A stretch of DNA of 64,000 nucleotides from Candidatus Baltobacteraceae bacterium. GTDB lineage: Bacteria; Vulcanimicrobiota; Vulcanimicrobiia; Vulcanimicrobiales; Vulcanimicrobiaceae. This document shows, piece after piece, positions 1 to 9,228 of the stretch. Numbering within the stretch: position 1 is the first letter of the stretch; every line of letters starts with the position of its first letter. The stretch is from the NCBI GenBank assembly GCA_036488875.1, contig DASXGW010000013.1:404894-468893 (forward strand). Direction: 5' to 3'. Made by a program: the position numbers and the translations under genes. The notes below the pieces were generated by a model. It was not told the origin of the DNA. It ran no database searches and saw only the letters and a list, made by a program, of their open reading frames with translations.

Positions 1-1636
1 CTCGGCAAGCGATGCGTTCAAGGTTTCGTTCGGGGCGATCGATCGCGGCAGCACCGACGCGGTGATCGAGAGCAGCGCAACCGCGTCGCGTGTGTCGATT
101 CCGATCGATTTGAACCGCGGCGGTTTCGTGCAGATTACACTGGCCAACTCCATCGTTCCGCAGTTCGTCGTTCCCAGCGAACGAATGATGGACGCCGATC
201 CGTATCCCTTCGCGGACGAGCTCGCCTCGCGATTGGAGGTTGCCGGCGCGCTGCAGGGATTACGCGGGCCGTACCGTCTGAATCTTTCGTTCGATCCGGC
301 AGCGCAGATAGCGACCGTGCTTGCGAAACTGTACGCGCTGCAGCGCGACGACGGCGGCTTCGCGTATTGCGAGGGATCGAAGGCGAGCGATCCGTTTGCC
401 ACCGCCTACGCGTTGGAAGCCCTGGCCTTCGCCCAAGCGCACGGCGTTGCCGTCGATTCGGGTGTCGTCTCTCGCGCGCAGGCCTTCGTCGCCCAATCGC
501 TGGCCAACCCGTCGCGCTATAAATGGTGCGACGACGCGCACTGTAAGGCACAGCTGCGATTCGAGGCGCTGTGGGCGCTGGCGGCAAGCGGACGCCGTCA
601 GACCGACTTCCTCAACGATATCGTCGCGCAGCAGTCGACGTTCGATCCCGCGACCAAAATCCGGTTGGCGCGGTTCTTGCTGGCGACGCCGGGGTGGCAG
701 AGTCAGGGAGCCGCGCTCGCCGATCGTTTACAGCAAACGCTGTACGTCACCGGACGGTACTCCGCCGCTAACGTGTCGTCGCAGTGGGGATGGATGGGTT
801 CGACCGTCGACGCACAGGCGCAGATGCTGCAGCTGCTGATCGAGCGTCACGCTCCGGTCGAACAGCTCGACGGTGCCGTGCGCCAACTGGTCGCACAGCA
901 ATGCCGCTGCGGATGGCCGACGATCGACGACACCGCCTCGGCAACGATGGCGCTCGCCGCGTACGCTGCGACCGAGCATTTAGGGCCGGCATCGGCGATG
1001 GTGACGGCCGGCGGCGCGACCTTGGCATCGGCGCAGTTCAACGGCGTTGCGTCGTCGCAGAGCGTGACGATTGCGGCGAGCAAAGTCAAGGGCGGCGCTC
1101 TCGACGTCGCGGCGCAGGGCGGAACGATTCACTACATCGTGCTTTACTCGTATCCGGTTGCTGCGAACGCGCCGGGCGAGCTCGCGGCGTTCCGCGTGAT
1201 CCGCACGGTCGCTCCACCGGGAGCGAGCAGCACGCCGGTAGCGACCATGGATTTGGCAGCCGTCGCGCCGGTCGACATCACTGCCGGCAACGTCTTCGAC
1301 GTCGGCGTGCGCGTGATCGTCGATCATCCGGTCGACCGCCTATTGATCGAAGATCCGCTGCCGGCCGGTTTTGAAGCCGTCGATACGAGCTTCCGCACGA
1401 CGTTAGCGACGCTCGTGCCGCAAAGCGACAGCTGGGAACTCGACACGCAGCAAATTTATCGCGACCGCGTGATGGGATTTGCGGAGCACTTAGGTCCGGG
1501 CGTGTACGAGATGCACTATCTGGTGCGGTCGGTGACGCCGGGAACGTTCTTGTGGCCCGGCGCGAAGGCGTATCTGCGCGACGCGCCCGAACAGTTCGGC
1601 CGCAGCGCCTCAACGCAACTCCACATCACGCCTTAG
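1..1636 (+). CDS. Alpha-2-macroglobulin-like protein, C-terminal part (5' truncated)
   Basis: The reading frame is open from base 2, so the gene starts before the window and only the last ~545 residues are present. The first ~330 residues form an alpha-helical toroid like the thioester domain of bacterial alpha-2-macroglobulins, with the tell-tale pieces LQRDDGGFAY and SQWGWMGSTVDAQAQML. The last ~110 residues look like the final macroglobulin domain (DPLPAGFE, then VTPGTFLWPGAKAYL). Family members are periplasmic or lipid-anchored traps for proteases, often paired with penicillin-binding protein 1C. The CxEQ thioester itself would lie upstream of the window, so whether this is a thioester-bearing type cannot be seen. 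It ends with a normal TAG. A palindromic repeat begins 34 bases downstream. Confidence 0.85.
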   Translation, partial: SASDAFKVSFGAIDRGSTDAVIESSATASRVSIPIDLNRGGFVQITLANSIVPQFVVPSERMMDADPYPFADELASRLEVAGALQGLRGPYRLNLSFDPAAQIATVLAKLYALQRDDGGFAYCEGSKASDPFATAYALEALAFAQAHGVAVDSGVVSRAQAFVAQSLANPSRYKWCDDAHCKAQLRFEALWALAASGRRQTDFLNDIVAQQSTFDPATKIRLARFLLATPGWQSQGAALADRLQQTLYVTGRYSAANVSSQWGWMGSTVDAQAQMLQLLIERHAPVEQLDGAVRQLVAQQCRCGWPTIDDTASATMALAAYAATEHLGPASAMVTAGGATLASAQFNGVASSQSVTIAASKVKGGALDVAAQGGTIHYIVLYSYPVAANAPGELAAFRVIRTVAPPGASSTPVATMDLAAVAPVDITAGNVFDVGVRVIVDHPVDRLLIEDPLPAGFEAVDTSFRTTLATLVPQSDSWELDTQQIYRDRVMGFAEHLGPGVYEMHYLVRSVTPGTFLWPGAKAYLRDAPEQFGRSASTQLHITP

Positions 1637-1670
1637 GGCCAAAATGTTAGCTGCGCTAGACCGCCGCATT

Positions 1671-1716
1671 GTCATCCTGAGCGTAGCGCCCGCAGGGCGC
1701 GGAGTCGAAGGGCAGG
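1671..1716 (+). repeat. Interspersed palindromic repeat, copy A
   Basis: A 46-base element begins GTCATCCTGAGC and ends GGAGTCGAAGGGCAGGC, with a GC-rich inverted centre (GCGCCC GCA GGGCGC). The same two ends recur inverted at 1996-2040 and, with a longer middle, at 51026-51093. It resembles the REP/MITE-like palindromes scattered through many high-GC genomes and metagenome-assembled genomes. It has no coding potential of its own here. Confidence 0.8.
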
Positions 1717-1743
1717 CGTATCCCACGTCTAACGGCTGTTAAG

Positions 1744-2160
1744 GTGACACGCGAGATGCTCCCGTTTTATCTCGTTACCGCTGGGTGGCTCACGCTTTCG
1801 GTGGTCATTTGGATCAAGGCAAGACCTTGGGCTGAGAAGCAAATTGAACTCTACAATCGCGGCGGTCCGCTAATGTGGCTTTATAAAATTGGATCCTTCG
1901 GAATCGCTTCTCGCCCTGGATATTGGGAGATCAGCTACCGCGCAGTCGCTGTCTTCGGCGTGATGTTTGGAACCTTGGTAGCTCTACACCCTAGCGCCTG
2001 CCCTTCGACTCCGCTCGCCCTCGCTACGCTCAGGATGACAGAAGTGCCGCATTCTTCGTCAGTGATTCCGGACCGTAACCATAATCGCGCACACTGTATC
2101 ATGGGTGCGCAGGAGGGCATTGATGTTTCGCACGGTGCTGGTTGCCACGGACGGATCTGA
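1744..2160 (+). CDS. Small membrane protein whose 3' end runs through a palindromic repeat
   Basis: I do not recognise this protein. The first ~80 residues contain two likely membrane segments (about 6-22 and 66-80) separated by a basic loop (KARPWAEKQIELYNRGG). From about residue 82 the frame enters repeat copy B and then the leader of the next gene. The last ~55 residues are therefore encoded by repeat and intergenic DNA and look unstructured. The frame stops inside the universal stress protein gene, overlapping it by 38 bases. Start is GTG 1744 or ATG 1756; no good ribosome-binding site is visible. It may be a gene that lost its native stop to a repeat insertion, or a decaying gene. Confidence 0.45.
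   Translation: MTREMLPFYLVTAGWLTLSVVIWIKARPWAEKQIELYNRGGPLMWLYKIGSFGIASRPGYWEISYRAVAVFGVMFGTLVALHPSACPSTPLALATLRMTEVPHSSSVIPDRNHNRAHCIMGAQEGIDVSHGAGCHGRI
1996..2040 (-). repeat. Interspersed palindromic repeat, copy B (inverted)
   Basis: Read on the minus strand this is TGTCATCCTGAGCGTAGCG, a short variable centre, then GGAGTCGAAGGGCAGGC, matching both ends of copy A. Copies A and B face each other across ~280 bases that hold the small membrane protein. Copy B is translated as part of that protein's C-terminal tail. Confidence 0.8.
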
Positions 2161-2560
2161 CGAGGCGATGGCCGCCGTCCGCAAGGCTGTGGAGTTGACA
2201 CTCTCGCTGGGGGCCGGCGCGAGCCTCCATATCGCGTCGGTGGTTGCGTATGCGGATATCCCGTTGATGCTTGCGAAGCAGCCCGCCAACGCGCCCGACT
2301 TGCTCTCCGACCAAGCCCAGGAGGCGGTCCAGCTGGCGGCAGCCCTAGCCTTCGCCACCGGCCTGCAGCCGCAAACCCACCTGCTGACCGGCGAGGTGGT
2401 CCCGGCGCTCCTGGAATGCGCCGAAAAGGTCGGAGCCGACGTTCTGGTCGCGGGTTACCGCGGGCGCAACCGGCTCGCGGCAATCGTGATGGGCAGCGTA
2501 GCCGGAAAGATCGTCCGGTCGACGGCCATTCCCGTCATGGTCGTTCGGGAGCCCGAGTAA
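2123..2560 (+). CDS. Universal stress protein (UspA family)
   Basis: A single-domain cytoplasmic USP of about 145 residues. It opens with FRTVLVATDGSDEA, the usual first strand and Asp of the nucleotide site. The C-terminal part has the ATP-binding signature G-x2-G-x9-G-S (GYRG, nine residues, GS), so this is probably an ATP-binding member. The strand VLVAGYRG and final VMVV are typical of the fold. I place the start at ATG 2123 because AGGAGG lies 7 bases upstream; an in-frame GTG at 2105 lacks such a site. It stands alone between the repeat-bracketed gene and the PadR operon. Confidence 0.93.
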   Translation: MFRTVLVATDGSDEAMAAVRKAVELTLSLGAGASLHIASVVAYADIPLMLAKQPANAPDLLSDQAQEAVQLAAALAFATGLQPQTHLLTGEVVPALLECAEKVGADVLVAGYRGRNRLAAIVMGSVAGKIVRSTAIPVMVVREPE

Positions 2561-2590
2561 CCGTGCCCCTGAAATAAGCTTGCTCGGGCC

Positions 2591-2620
2591 TTGCATTATT
2601 AGTTTTAATAATGCTATACC
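2591..2620 (+). promoter_or_regulatory. PadR promoter with embedded perfect palindromic operator
   Basis: An AT-rich island in a GC-rich region. It holds a perfect inverted repeat GCATTATTA-GTTT-TAATAATGC (2593-2614), flanked by a possible -35 TTGCAT (2591-2596) and -10 TATACC (2615-2620) 18 bases apart. The palindrome fills the promoter spacer, as expected of an operator. The -10 ends only 9 bases before the PadR ATG at 2630, so the transcript may be leaderless or nearly so. The natural candidate to bind here is the downstream PadR protein. Confidence 0.6.
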
Positions 2621-2629
2621 TAATCACAC

Positions 2630-3040
2630 ATGGCATCCCGAGTCGCAGAGCGGGCTTCCCAGCCCTCCGCCCGCGTAGCGGAAACGCTTATTCGCGGACC
2701 CATCAAGTCCAAGACGGTCTTCCCCGTCTTGGTGCTGCACTTGCTCGCCGAACAGCCCGATACCGGTTCCGGTTTGATGGCGCGCATCGAAGCGCTGTGT
2801 GAGGGCCTGCTGGCCGTCAACACGAACACCATCTACCCGCTATTGCGGCGGCTCGAGGAACGCGGTTTCATCGTCGGCGAGTGGGAGCATCCCACCAAAC
2901 GTTCGCGCCGCTTTTACAAAGTTACCGACGCCGGAATCGAGCGACTCGACCGCATCAAGACCGGGATGCTGCCTTACCTCGAGATGTTAGCCGCTTCCGT
3001 TGCGCGTTTGCGCGGCGAGTTGTACGCCTCGGCTTCCTGA
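2630..3040 (+). CDS. PadR-family transcriptional regulator
   Basis: A 136-residue winged-helix protein. The core VLHLLAEQPDTGSGLMARIE, then TIYPLLRRLEERGFI and YKVTDAGIERL, are hallmarks of PadR repressors; a short helical dimerisation tail follows. The gene starts 16 bases after a perfect palindrome and lies 33 bases upstream of an acyl-CoA dehydrogenase gene on the same strand. It therefore probably autoregulates and controls the beta-oxidation operon behind it. PadR proteins usually respond to small aromatic or lipophilic ligands; an acyl-CoA or fatty acid ligand here is only a guess from context. Confidence 0.9.
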   Translation: MASRVAERASQPSARVAETLIRGPIKSKTVFPVLVLHLLAEQPDTGSGLMARIEALCEGLLAVNTNTIYPLLRRLEERGFIVGEWEHPTKRSRRFYKVTDAGIERLDRIKTGMLPYLEMLAASVARLRGELYASAS

Positions 3041-3073
3041 CCACCACTTCATAGAAGAAAGACGTAAACAACG

Positions 3074-4894
3074 ATGAGCACGTACCGCGCCCCCCTTCGC
3101 GACATGCAGTTCGTTCTGCGCGAGCTTGCAAACGTCGAAGAACTTTCGAAGCTTCCCGGCTGCGAACAAACGTTGGACGTCCTCGATCCGATTCTCGAGG
3201 AGGCCGGAACGTTTGCAACCGAGGTGCTCGATCCGATCAACCGGATCGGCGACAAAGAAGGCTGCACGTGGAACGACGGTGAGGTTACGACGCCCAAGGG
3301 CTTCAAAGAGGCGTACAAAAAGTTCGCCGACGCCGGCTGGATCGGTCTTCCCGTTCCCGAGGAATACGGCGGTCAAGGGCTGCCGTCGCTGTTGCTCGGC
3401 CCGACGTTGGAGATGTGGAACGCGGCCAACATCGGTTTTGCAAACGGTCCACTGCTCAATCAAGGCGCAATCGAAGCGATCGAGCTGTGCGGAAGCGACG
3501 AACAGAAGAAGACGTACATTCCGAACCTCGTCAGCGGCAAGTGGACCGGCACGATGTGCCTCACCGAACCGCAAGCCGGGTCGGACCTCGCGCAAGTACG
3601 TACGAAAGCCGTTCCGGAAGGCGACCGGTACCGCCTGACCGGTCAGAAAATATTCATCACGTTCGGCGAGCACGACATGGCCGAGAACATCATTCACTTG
3701 GTGCTCGCGCGTCTGCCGGACGCGCCGGAAGGCACCAAGGGCATCTCGCTCTTCGTCGTGCCGAAGTTCGTCGTCACCGCGGACGGAAAGGTCGGCGAGC
3801 GCAACGACATCGTTTGCGCCGGCATCGAGCACAAGCTCGGTATCAACGGTAATCCGACCTGCACGATGAGCCTGGGCGAGAAGGGCGGCGCCGTCGGTTA
3901 TCTGGTCGGCGAAGCCAATCGCGGCCTCGAGTACATGTTCATCATGATGAACGCCGCGCGATTTTCCGTCGGCGTGCAAGGCATCGCGTTGGCCGATCGC
4001 GCCTACCAACACTCGCTCGAGTACGCCAAGGAGCGCGTCCAGTTCCGCGACGTCACCACGCGCGACAAGAGCGCGGTAACGATTATCCACCATCCCGACG
4101 TGCGCCGCATGCTCATGTGGCAGAAGGCCACGATCGAGGCGATGCGCGCGCTGGCCTACGTCACCGCCGCGTCGCTCGACTACGCCCATAAGAGTCCCGA
4201 CGAGAAAGTGCGCAAGGAGCACAAGGCGTTCGTCGAGCTCATGATTCCGGTCGTCAAAGGCTGGTGCACCGAGAACGCGATCGATCTCTGCTCGAACGCG
4301 CTCCAGATCTTCGGCGGCATGGGCTACATCGAAGAGACCGGCATCGCACAGCAGTACCGCGACGTGCGCATCATCACCATCTACGAGGGCACGACCGGCA
4401 TTCAGGCCCTCGATCTTCTCGGCCGCAAGCTCATCGGCGACATGGGCGCGAGCGCGATGGCCGTCGGCAAGAAGATGGAAGCCACCGCCAAGGAGTGCGC
4501 CGCCAGCGACAACGCCGACGTCAAAAGCATCGGCGAAGCGCTGCTCAAGAGCCTCGCCGCGCTGACGGAAGTCTCGCAGTGGATGGGCATGACGGGCATG
4601 GGCGACATGAAAAAAGCGCTCGCGTGCAGCGTGCCCTACCTCAAGCTGTGGGGCGTGATCGCCGGCGGCTGGCAGATGGCCCGCGCCGCGCACATCTCGG
4701 CTGCAAAAATCGCCGCCGGCGACCCGGAAGCGGAGTTTTATAAAGCCAAGCTTGCGACGGCGAAGTTCTACGCGACGCACGTCCTGTCGCAAGGCGCGTA
4801 CTTCACGAAACAGATCATGGACGGTTCCGGCGATGTGATGACGCTCACCGAAGACCAGTTCGAACTCGATCGAAAGATGACGGTAACGGCATAA
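3074..4894 (+). CDS. Acyl-CoA dehydrogenase, long (606-residue) class
   Basis: A FAD-dependent enzyme introducing the trans-2 double bond into acyl-CoA, the first step of beta-oxidation. Domains run N-terminal helical (to ~155), beta barrel with the flavin signature CLTEPQAGSD (from residue 162), C-terminal helical domain with QIFGGMGYIEE and YEGTTGIQ, whose Glu438 is the expected catalytic base. About 120 extra C-terminal residues form the extension typical of the ~600-residue acyl-CoA dehydrogenases found beside fadBA. The next gene starts 2 bases after the stop, so it is surely cotranscribed with the following two enzymes. Confidence 0.95.
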   Translation: MSTYRAPLRDMQFVLRELANVEELSKLPGCEQTLDVLDPILEEAGTFATEVLDPINRIGDKEGCTWNDGEVTTPKGFKEAYKKFADAGWIGLPVPEEYGGQGLPSLLLGPTLEMWNAANIGFANGPLLNQGAIEAIELCGSDEQKKTYIPNLVSGKWTGTMCLTEPQAGSDLAQVRTKAVPEGDRYRLTGQKIFITFGEHDMAENIIHLVLARLPDAPEGTKGISLFVVPKFVVTADGKVGERNDIVCAGIEHKLGINGNPTCTMSLGEKGGAVGYLVGEANRGLEYMFIMMNAARFSVGVQGIALADRAYQHSLEYAKERVQFRDVTTRDKSAVTIIHHPDVRRMLMWQKATIEAMRALAYVTAASLDYAHKSPDEKVRKEHKAFVELMIPVVKGWCTENAIDLCSNALQIFGGMGYIEETGIAQQYRDVRIITIYEGTTGIQALDLLGRKLIGDMGASAMAVGKKMEATAKECAASDNADVKSIGEALLKSLAALTEVSQWMGMTGMGDMKKALACSVPYLKLWGVIAGGWQMARAAHISAAKIAAGDPEAEFYKAKLATAKFYATHVLSQGAYFTKQIMDGSGDVMTLTEDQFELDRKMTVTA

Positions 4895-4896
4895 CC

Positions 4897-7041
4897 ATGG
4901 GACAAGTACGCATTGAAGATCGCGACGGCGTTCGCGTGATCACCCTCGACAATCCGCCGGTCAACGCCCTCTCGTTTGCCTACTCGGCGGAGCTGCTCAA
5001 CACCGTCGAAGCGGCAGAAGCCGATCCGGGCGTCAAAGCGATCATCTTCACCGGCGCCAACGGGTTGTTCAGCGGCGGCGCCGACGTGAACGATTTCTCG
5101 ACGGAGCCGACGCCCGAAACGAAGACCGTTCGCGACGTCATCGCGGCGGTGGAGCGCGGCGCGAAGACGTACGTCGCGGCGATCGACGGAAACTGTATGG
5201 GCGGCGGTCTCGAGCTGTCGCTCGCGTGCGACTATCGCGGGGCGACCCAACGCTCGAAGGTCGGCCTGCCGGAAATCAAGCTCGGTTTGCTGCCGGGTGC
5301 CGGCGGGACACAGCGGCTGCCGCGTCTCATCGGCGCGCAGGCGGCGCTCGAGTTCATGCTCAAAGGCAACACGCACCCGGCGGACAAGGCAAAAGAGCTC
5401 GGCATTATCGACGAGATCATCGATGATAACGCCGTCGACGACGCCGTCGCATTCGCCAAAAAAGTTATCGATCCGGCGCAAGGGATGCCGGCCAAGCGGC
5501 GCATCTCGAAGATGAAGCCGTTCATCGGCAAAGGGATCTCGACGCAAGCGGGACCCTTCGTGGTGTCGCAAGCGCACAAGATGGTGCCCCCCGAGGACAA
5601 CGGCGGATTCGCCGCGCACAAGCTCATCGACGCCGTCGAAGCCGCGGTCGAAATGCCGTTCGAGTTCGGCATCGCGCGCGAAGCGCGGCTTTTTGAAGAG
5701 CTTGCGCGCTCGGCGCCGTCGTTCGCCCTGCGCCACGTGTTCTTCGCGGAGCGCGAGCTCTCCAAGATTCCGGGGCTTCCGGCGGCCGAACCGATCGATA
5801 TCAAGAAGGCCGGCGTGATCGGTGCGGGCACGATGGGCAGCGGCATCGCGATAACGTTCGCGCAAGCCGGCATTCCCGTCGTGGTCGTCGACTCCAACGA
5901 CGAAGCCGTCGACAAAGCTCGTCAAACCGTGATGGGCATGTTCATGTATCAGGTGCAGAAGGGCAAGCTGACGCAAGAAGAAGCCTGGAAGCGCGGTCAG
6001 TCGATTAAGTTCACCGACGACTGGAGCGAGCTCGCCGACGCCGACGTGGTCGTCGAAGCGGTGTTCGAGAACATGGACGTCAAGAAAGACGTCTTCACCA
6101 GGCTCGAATCGATCGTAAAGCCCGAAGCGATCTTCGCTTCGAACACCTCCACGCTCGACATCGACGAGATGGCGTCGGTCACCAAACGGCCGGCACAGTT
6201 CCTCGGTCTGCACTTCTTCGTACCAGCGAACATCATGCCGCTGCTCGAGATCGTGCGCGGCTCGGAAACCTCGCCGCAGACGCTGGCGACGGCGTTCAAG
6301 CTCGGCAAGACGCTGCGCAAGACGTCGGTGCTTTCGGGGAACGCATTTGGTTTCATCGGCAATCGCATGATCTTCGATTACGCGCGTGAAGCGGTAGCGC
6401 TCGCCGAAGAGGGCGTGTCGCCGATGCGCGTCGACGCGGTAATGAAGAAGTTCGGCTTCCCGATGGGACCCTTTGCCATGAGCGATCTTTCCGGTATCGA
6501 CGTCGCGTGGCACATTCAAAAATCGCGCGGCGAAGAGGGTAAGGGACGCACGAACATCATCGACCGGCTCGTCGAGCTCAAGCGGCTGGGTCAAAAGACG
6601 ATGGCCGGCTACTTCAAGTACGACAAAGCCGTGGGCAAAGGCCGCGAGCCCATTGCCGATCCGCACGTCGAGGAACTCTTTGCCGAAGAGGCGCGTAAAG
6701 CCGGTATCGCCGCGCGCACCTATACCGACGACGAGATTGCCGACCGGCTCGTGTATGCGCTGATCAATCGCGGCGCGTTCTTGCTCGCCGAAGGCGTCGC
6801 GCTGCGGCCCGGCGACGTCGACATCGTCTACGTCTACGGCTACGGCTTCCCGCCGCACAAGGGCGGACCGATGTGGTACGCCGACGAGGTTGGCGTCGAC
6901 ACCGTCTACGCCAAGGTGGAAGAGTTTGCGCGCGAGTTCGGTCCGCAATGGACCCCAGCGCCGCTCCTGGCCGAGATAGCAAAGTCCGGCGGAACCTTCG
7001 CCAAGCACACTGCAGCCACCAAGGAGTTAGTCAATGCGTGA
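4897..7041 (+). CDS. fadB: Bifunctional enoyl-CoA hydratase / 3-hydroxyacyl-CoA dehydrogenase
   Basis: Carries out beta-oxidation steps two and three. The N-terminal crotonase domain (about 1-290) has the oxyanion motif MGGGLE, and Glu106 and Glu126 at the 20-residue spacing of the FadB catalytic pair. The NAD-binding Rossmann domain begins at GAGTMGSG (residue 309), followed by the two C-terminal hydroxyacyl-CoA dehydrogenase domains ([10 protein letters not shown], later YGYGFP). At 714 residues it is full length for FadB/FadJ. The stop overlaps the thiolase start by 8 bases, which indicates translational coupling. FadB and FadJ are hard to tell apart from sequence reading alone. Confidence 0.95.
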   Translation: MGQVRIEDRDGVRVITLDNPPVNALSFAYSAELLNTVEAAEADPGVKAIIFTGANGLFSGGADVNDFSTEPTPETKTVRDVIAAVERGAKTYVAAIDGNCMGGGLELSLACDYRGATQRSKVGLPEIKLGLLPGAGGTQRLPRLIGAQAALEFMLKGNTHPADKAKELGIIDEIIDDNAVDDAVAFAKKVIDPAQGMPAKRRISKMKPFIGKGISTQAGPFVVSQAHKMVPPEDNGGFAAHKLIDAVEAAVEMPFEFGIAREARLFEELARSAPSFALRHVFFAERELSKIPGLPAAEPIDIKKAGVIGAGTMGSGIAITFAQAGIPVVVVDSNDEAVDKARQTVMGMFMYQVQKGKLTQEEAWKRGQSIKFTDDWSELADADVVVEAVFENMDVKKDVFTRLESIVKPEAIFASNTSTLDIDEMASVTKRPAQFLGLHFFVPANIMPLLEIVRGSETSPQTLATAFKLGKTLRKTSVLSGNAFGFIGNRMIFDYAREAVALAEEGVSPMRVDAVMKKFGFPMGPFAMSDLSGIDVAWHIQKSRGEEGKGRTNIIDRLVELKRLGQKTMAGYFKYDKAVGKGREPIADPHVEELFAEEARKAGIAARTYTDDEIADRLVYALINRGAFLLAEGVALRPGDVDIVYVYGYGFPPHKGGPMWYADEVGVDTVYAKVEEFAREFGPQWTPAPLLAEIAKSGGTFAKHTAATKELVNA

Positions 7042-8221
7042 GGCGGTCATCGTCTCTGCCGCGCGTACGCCGATCGGGCGTGCGTTTCGCGGTGCTTTCA
7101 ATCAAACGCCCGGAGCGACGATGGCGGGACACGTCGTCAAGAACGCGATGGAGCGCGCCGGTATCGATCCCGCCGAAGTCGACGACGTCGTCATCGGTTC
7201 GGGTTTGCCCGAAGGCGCAACCGGCAACAACATCGGCCGTACCGCCGCGCTGCGCGCGGGTTGTCCGGTAACGGTTGCGGGTCAAACCGTTAGCCGCTAC
7301 TGTGCGTCGGGGCTCGACGCCATCGCGGCGGGCGCCAAGCGCGTTATTGCCGACGGTGCGAACGTCATCGTTGCCGGCGGCGTCGAGTCGGTCAGCATGG
7401 TGCAGAATTACTTGAACATGGAGTTCTACACCGAGGAGTGGCTGCTGCGCCATACGCCCGACGTGTACATGCCGATGCTCTATACCGCCGACAACGTTGC
7501 CAAGAAGTACGACGTGTCGCGCGATCGTCAAGACGAGTACGCGCTGCAAAGTCAGCAGCGGACCGCGGTCGCGCAGGCTGCCGGACGCTTCGACGCCGAG
7601 ATCGTGGCGCTTCCGTCGTGGAAGTACGTGCAGGATAAAGACAGCGGCACCGTGAGCGAACAGCATGTGGTCCTCGATAAGGACGAAGGCAATCGTCCCG
7701 AGACGACGCTAGAAGCGTTGCAGAAACTGCCCGGCGCCGTTCCCGGCATAAAAGAAACGTCGATCACCGCCGGCAACAGTTCGCAGTTGTCCGACGGCGC
7801 CGGCGCGGTCGTCATTATGGACGCAACGCTCGCGCGGCAGCGCAATCTCGCACCCCTCGGCATTTATCGCGGCTTCGCGGTCGCGGGATGCGAGCCGGGC
7901 GAGATGGGCATCGGTCCGGTGTTCGCCGTGCCGAAGCTGCTGCAGCAGCACGGTTTGAAGATCGACGACATCGGCTTGTGGGAACTCAACGAGGCCTTTG
8001 CGGTGCAGACCGTCTACTGCCGCGACACGCTGGGCATTCCGAACGACCGCTTCAACGTCGACGGCGGCGCGATCTCGATCGGCCATCCGTACGGCATGAG
8101 CGGCGCGCGCATGACGATGCACGCGCTCATCGAAGGTAAGCGCCGCGGCGTGAAATACGTCGTCGTAACGATGTGCATCGGCGGCGGCATGGGTGCCGCG
8201 GGCCTTTTCGAAGTCGTCTAG
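7034..8221 (+). CDS. fadA: Acetyl-CoA acyltransferase (thiolase)
   Basis: A 395-residue thiolase that cleaves 3-ketoacyl-CoA, closing the beta-oxidation cycle. The acyl-accepting Cys90 is in [11 protein letters not shown], His351 in [14 protein letters not shown], and the second active cysteine Cys381 in [13 protein letters not shown]. The last motif has Met where CIGGGQG is common, a conservative change. It overlaps the bifunctional enzyme gene and is followed 9 bases later by an outer-membrane barrel gene, so the operon extends past the enzymes. Confidence 0.95.
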   Translation: MREAVIVSAARTPIGRAFRGAFNQTPGATMAGHVVKNAMERAGIDPAEVDDVVIGSGLPEGATGNNIGRTAALRAGCPVTVAGQTVSRYCASGLDAIAAGAKRVIADGANVIVAGGVESVSMVQNYLNMEFYTEEWLLRHTPDVYMPMLYTADNVAKKYDVSRDRQDEYALQSQQRTAVAQAAGRFDAEIVALPSWKYVQDKDSGTVSEQHVVLDKDEGNRPETTLEALQKLPGAVPGIKETSITAGNSSQLSDGAGAVVIMDATLARQRNLAPLGIYRGFAVAGCEPGEMGIGPVFAVPKLLQQHGLKIDDIGLWELNEAFAVQTVYCRDTLGIPNDRFNVDGGAISIGHPYGMSGARMTMHALIEGKRRGVKYVVVTMCIGGGMGAAGLFEVV

Positions 8222-8230
8222 CGCCGGCTC

Positions 8231-9040
8231 ATGCTCGTCGCCGCACTGCTGTTGGCGCAAGTAACGCAAGGGACTCCGGTCTTTCCGTTAGCGACGCCGG
8301 CGCCCTCGCCGTCTCCCGGCGCTTCGCGGCGGCCGGCAATCGTCGATGTGGATGCCGGCGGTTCGAACTCGTATCTCAACAACGGCAAAGGGCGTTGGGA
8401 GACGGGATATTTTGGCACCTCGTATCGAGCGCCGTCCGGTTTTGGGGTTCACGTCGATGCGCTCAACGAAGTCCGCTTCGGCACGAGCACGGACGTGTAC
8501 GCGGCCGGCGTCGACGTTCCGACGGGACATCCCAACGGTACTTTGCACCTCGGCTACGGCGTCAGTTCGAGGAACGAAGTCATCCCCTCGAAAGCGATTC
8601 TCGCGGGCTACGATCTACGAACGGGCGGCGGATGGAGTTACCAGTTCGGTTACGTCGGTCGCGACTTCTCGTCGGCAAGCGCGGCAAACTACGGTGTGGG
8701 GACCGACAAACATTGGGATCATCAAGCCCTCGGATATTTCCTGAATTTCTCGACCGTTTCGAGCAAGACGGGACTCGGCATCGTACAAGGTTTGCGCTGG
8801 TCCGACTTTCTGCCGCTCGACACGGTAACGCTGACGGCCGATGCAGGCCGTGGCGCCGAAAATACCGGGCGCGCGCGGGTCGCGATCCACGACGTGGTGG
8901 GCTTTGACGCCGACGAGGTCCACTGGCTCGATCCGCATACCGCAGTCCGTTTGGATGCGGGATATTTTTCCGTCGCGCGAGCATACCAGCGCTTCCTCGT
9001 CCTGGTCGGATTGCGCGTTCGCATGGGGCGCCTTTTTTAG
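8231..9040 (+). CDS. YaiO-like outer-membrane beta-barrel protein (paralogue 1)
   Basis: A 269-residue exported protein. A short signal peptide (MLVAALLLAQ) and a Pro/Ser linker precede a barrel of alternating aromatic strands. Landmarks VDAGGSNSYLNNGKG, WVDPHTAV-like VHWLDPHTAV and AYQRFLVLVGLRVRMG recur in the gene at 11720, so the two are paralogues. YaiO barrels in enterobacteria sit beside glycosyltransferase (YaiP) and deacetylase (YaiS) genes. Here the gene is 9 bases behind the thiolase and 188 bases before a sugar-nucleotide dehydrogenase. It could serve the polysaccharide locus, or lipid uptake linked to beta-oxidation; the sequence does not decide. Confidence 0.75.
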   Translation: MLVAALLLAQVTQGTPVFPLATPAPSPSPGASRRPAIVDVDAGGSNSYLNNGKGRWETGYFGTSYRAPSGFGVHVDALNEVRFGTSTDVYAAGVDVPTGHPNGTLHLGYGVSSRNEVIPSKAILAGYDLRTGGGWSYQFGYVGRDFSSASAANYGVGTDKHWDHQALGYFLNFSTVSSKTGLGIVQGLRWSDFLPLDTVTLTADAGRGAENTGRARVAIHDVVGFDADEVHWLDPHTAVRLDAGYFSVARAYQRFLVLVGLRVRMGRLF

Positions 9041-9228
9041 CCCGAGGGGCCCACGGAGCGAAGGCTTGCCCCGGTTCCGGCCGATAAGGCTATTCATAGG
9101 GGCGCTCTTTGAGGCTACCCTTGATGACCTATGTGATAGAATTGTGCACCGAGCGGGCGCATGATCGTCCGTGGTCCGGGCTATTGAGCTAAGGGGCGGG
9201 CTCGTGGCGTAAGTGTGGAAGGGGTTGT

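Noticed and set aside
2987..4792. 601-residue open frame on the minus strand opposite the acyl-CoA dehydrogenase
   Set aside because: It is the antisense shadow of a clear enzyme gene; composition is dominated by Arg, His, Ala and Val with no family pattern, as happens opposite GC-rich genes with biased third bases.
4768..7008. 746-residue open frame on the minus strand opposite fadB
   Set aside because: Shadow of the bifunctional enzyme. No start signal, signal peptide or recognisable domain.
9041..9228. Promoter boxes upstream of the sugar dehydrogenase
   Set aside because: TTGATG and TAGAAT are present near 9121-9142 but only 10 bases apart; no pair with proper spacing could be supported.
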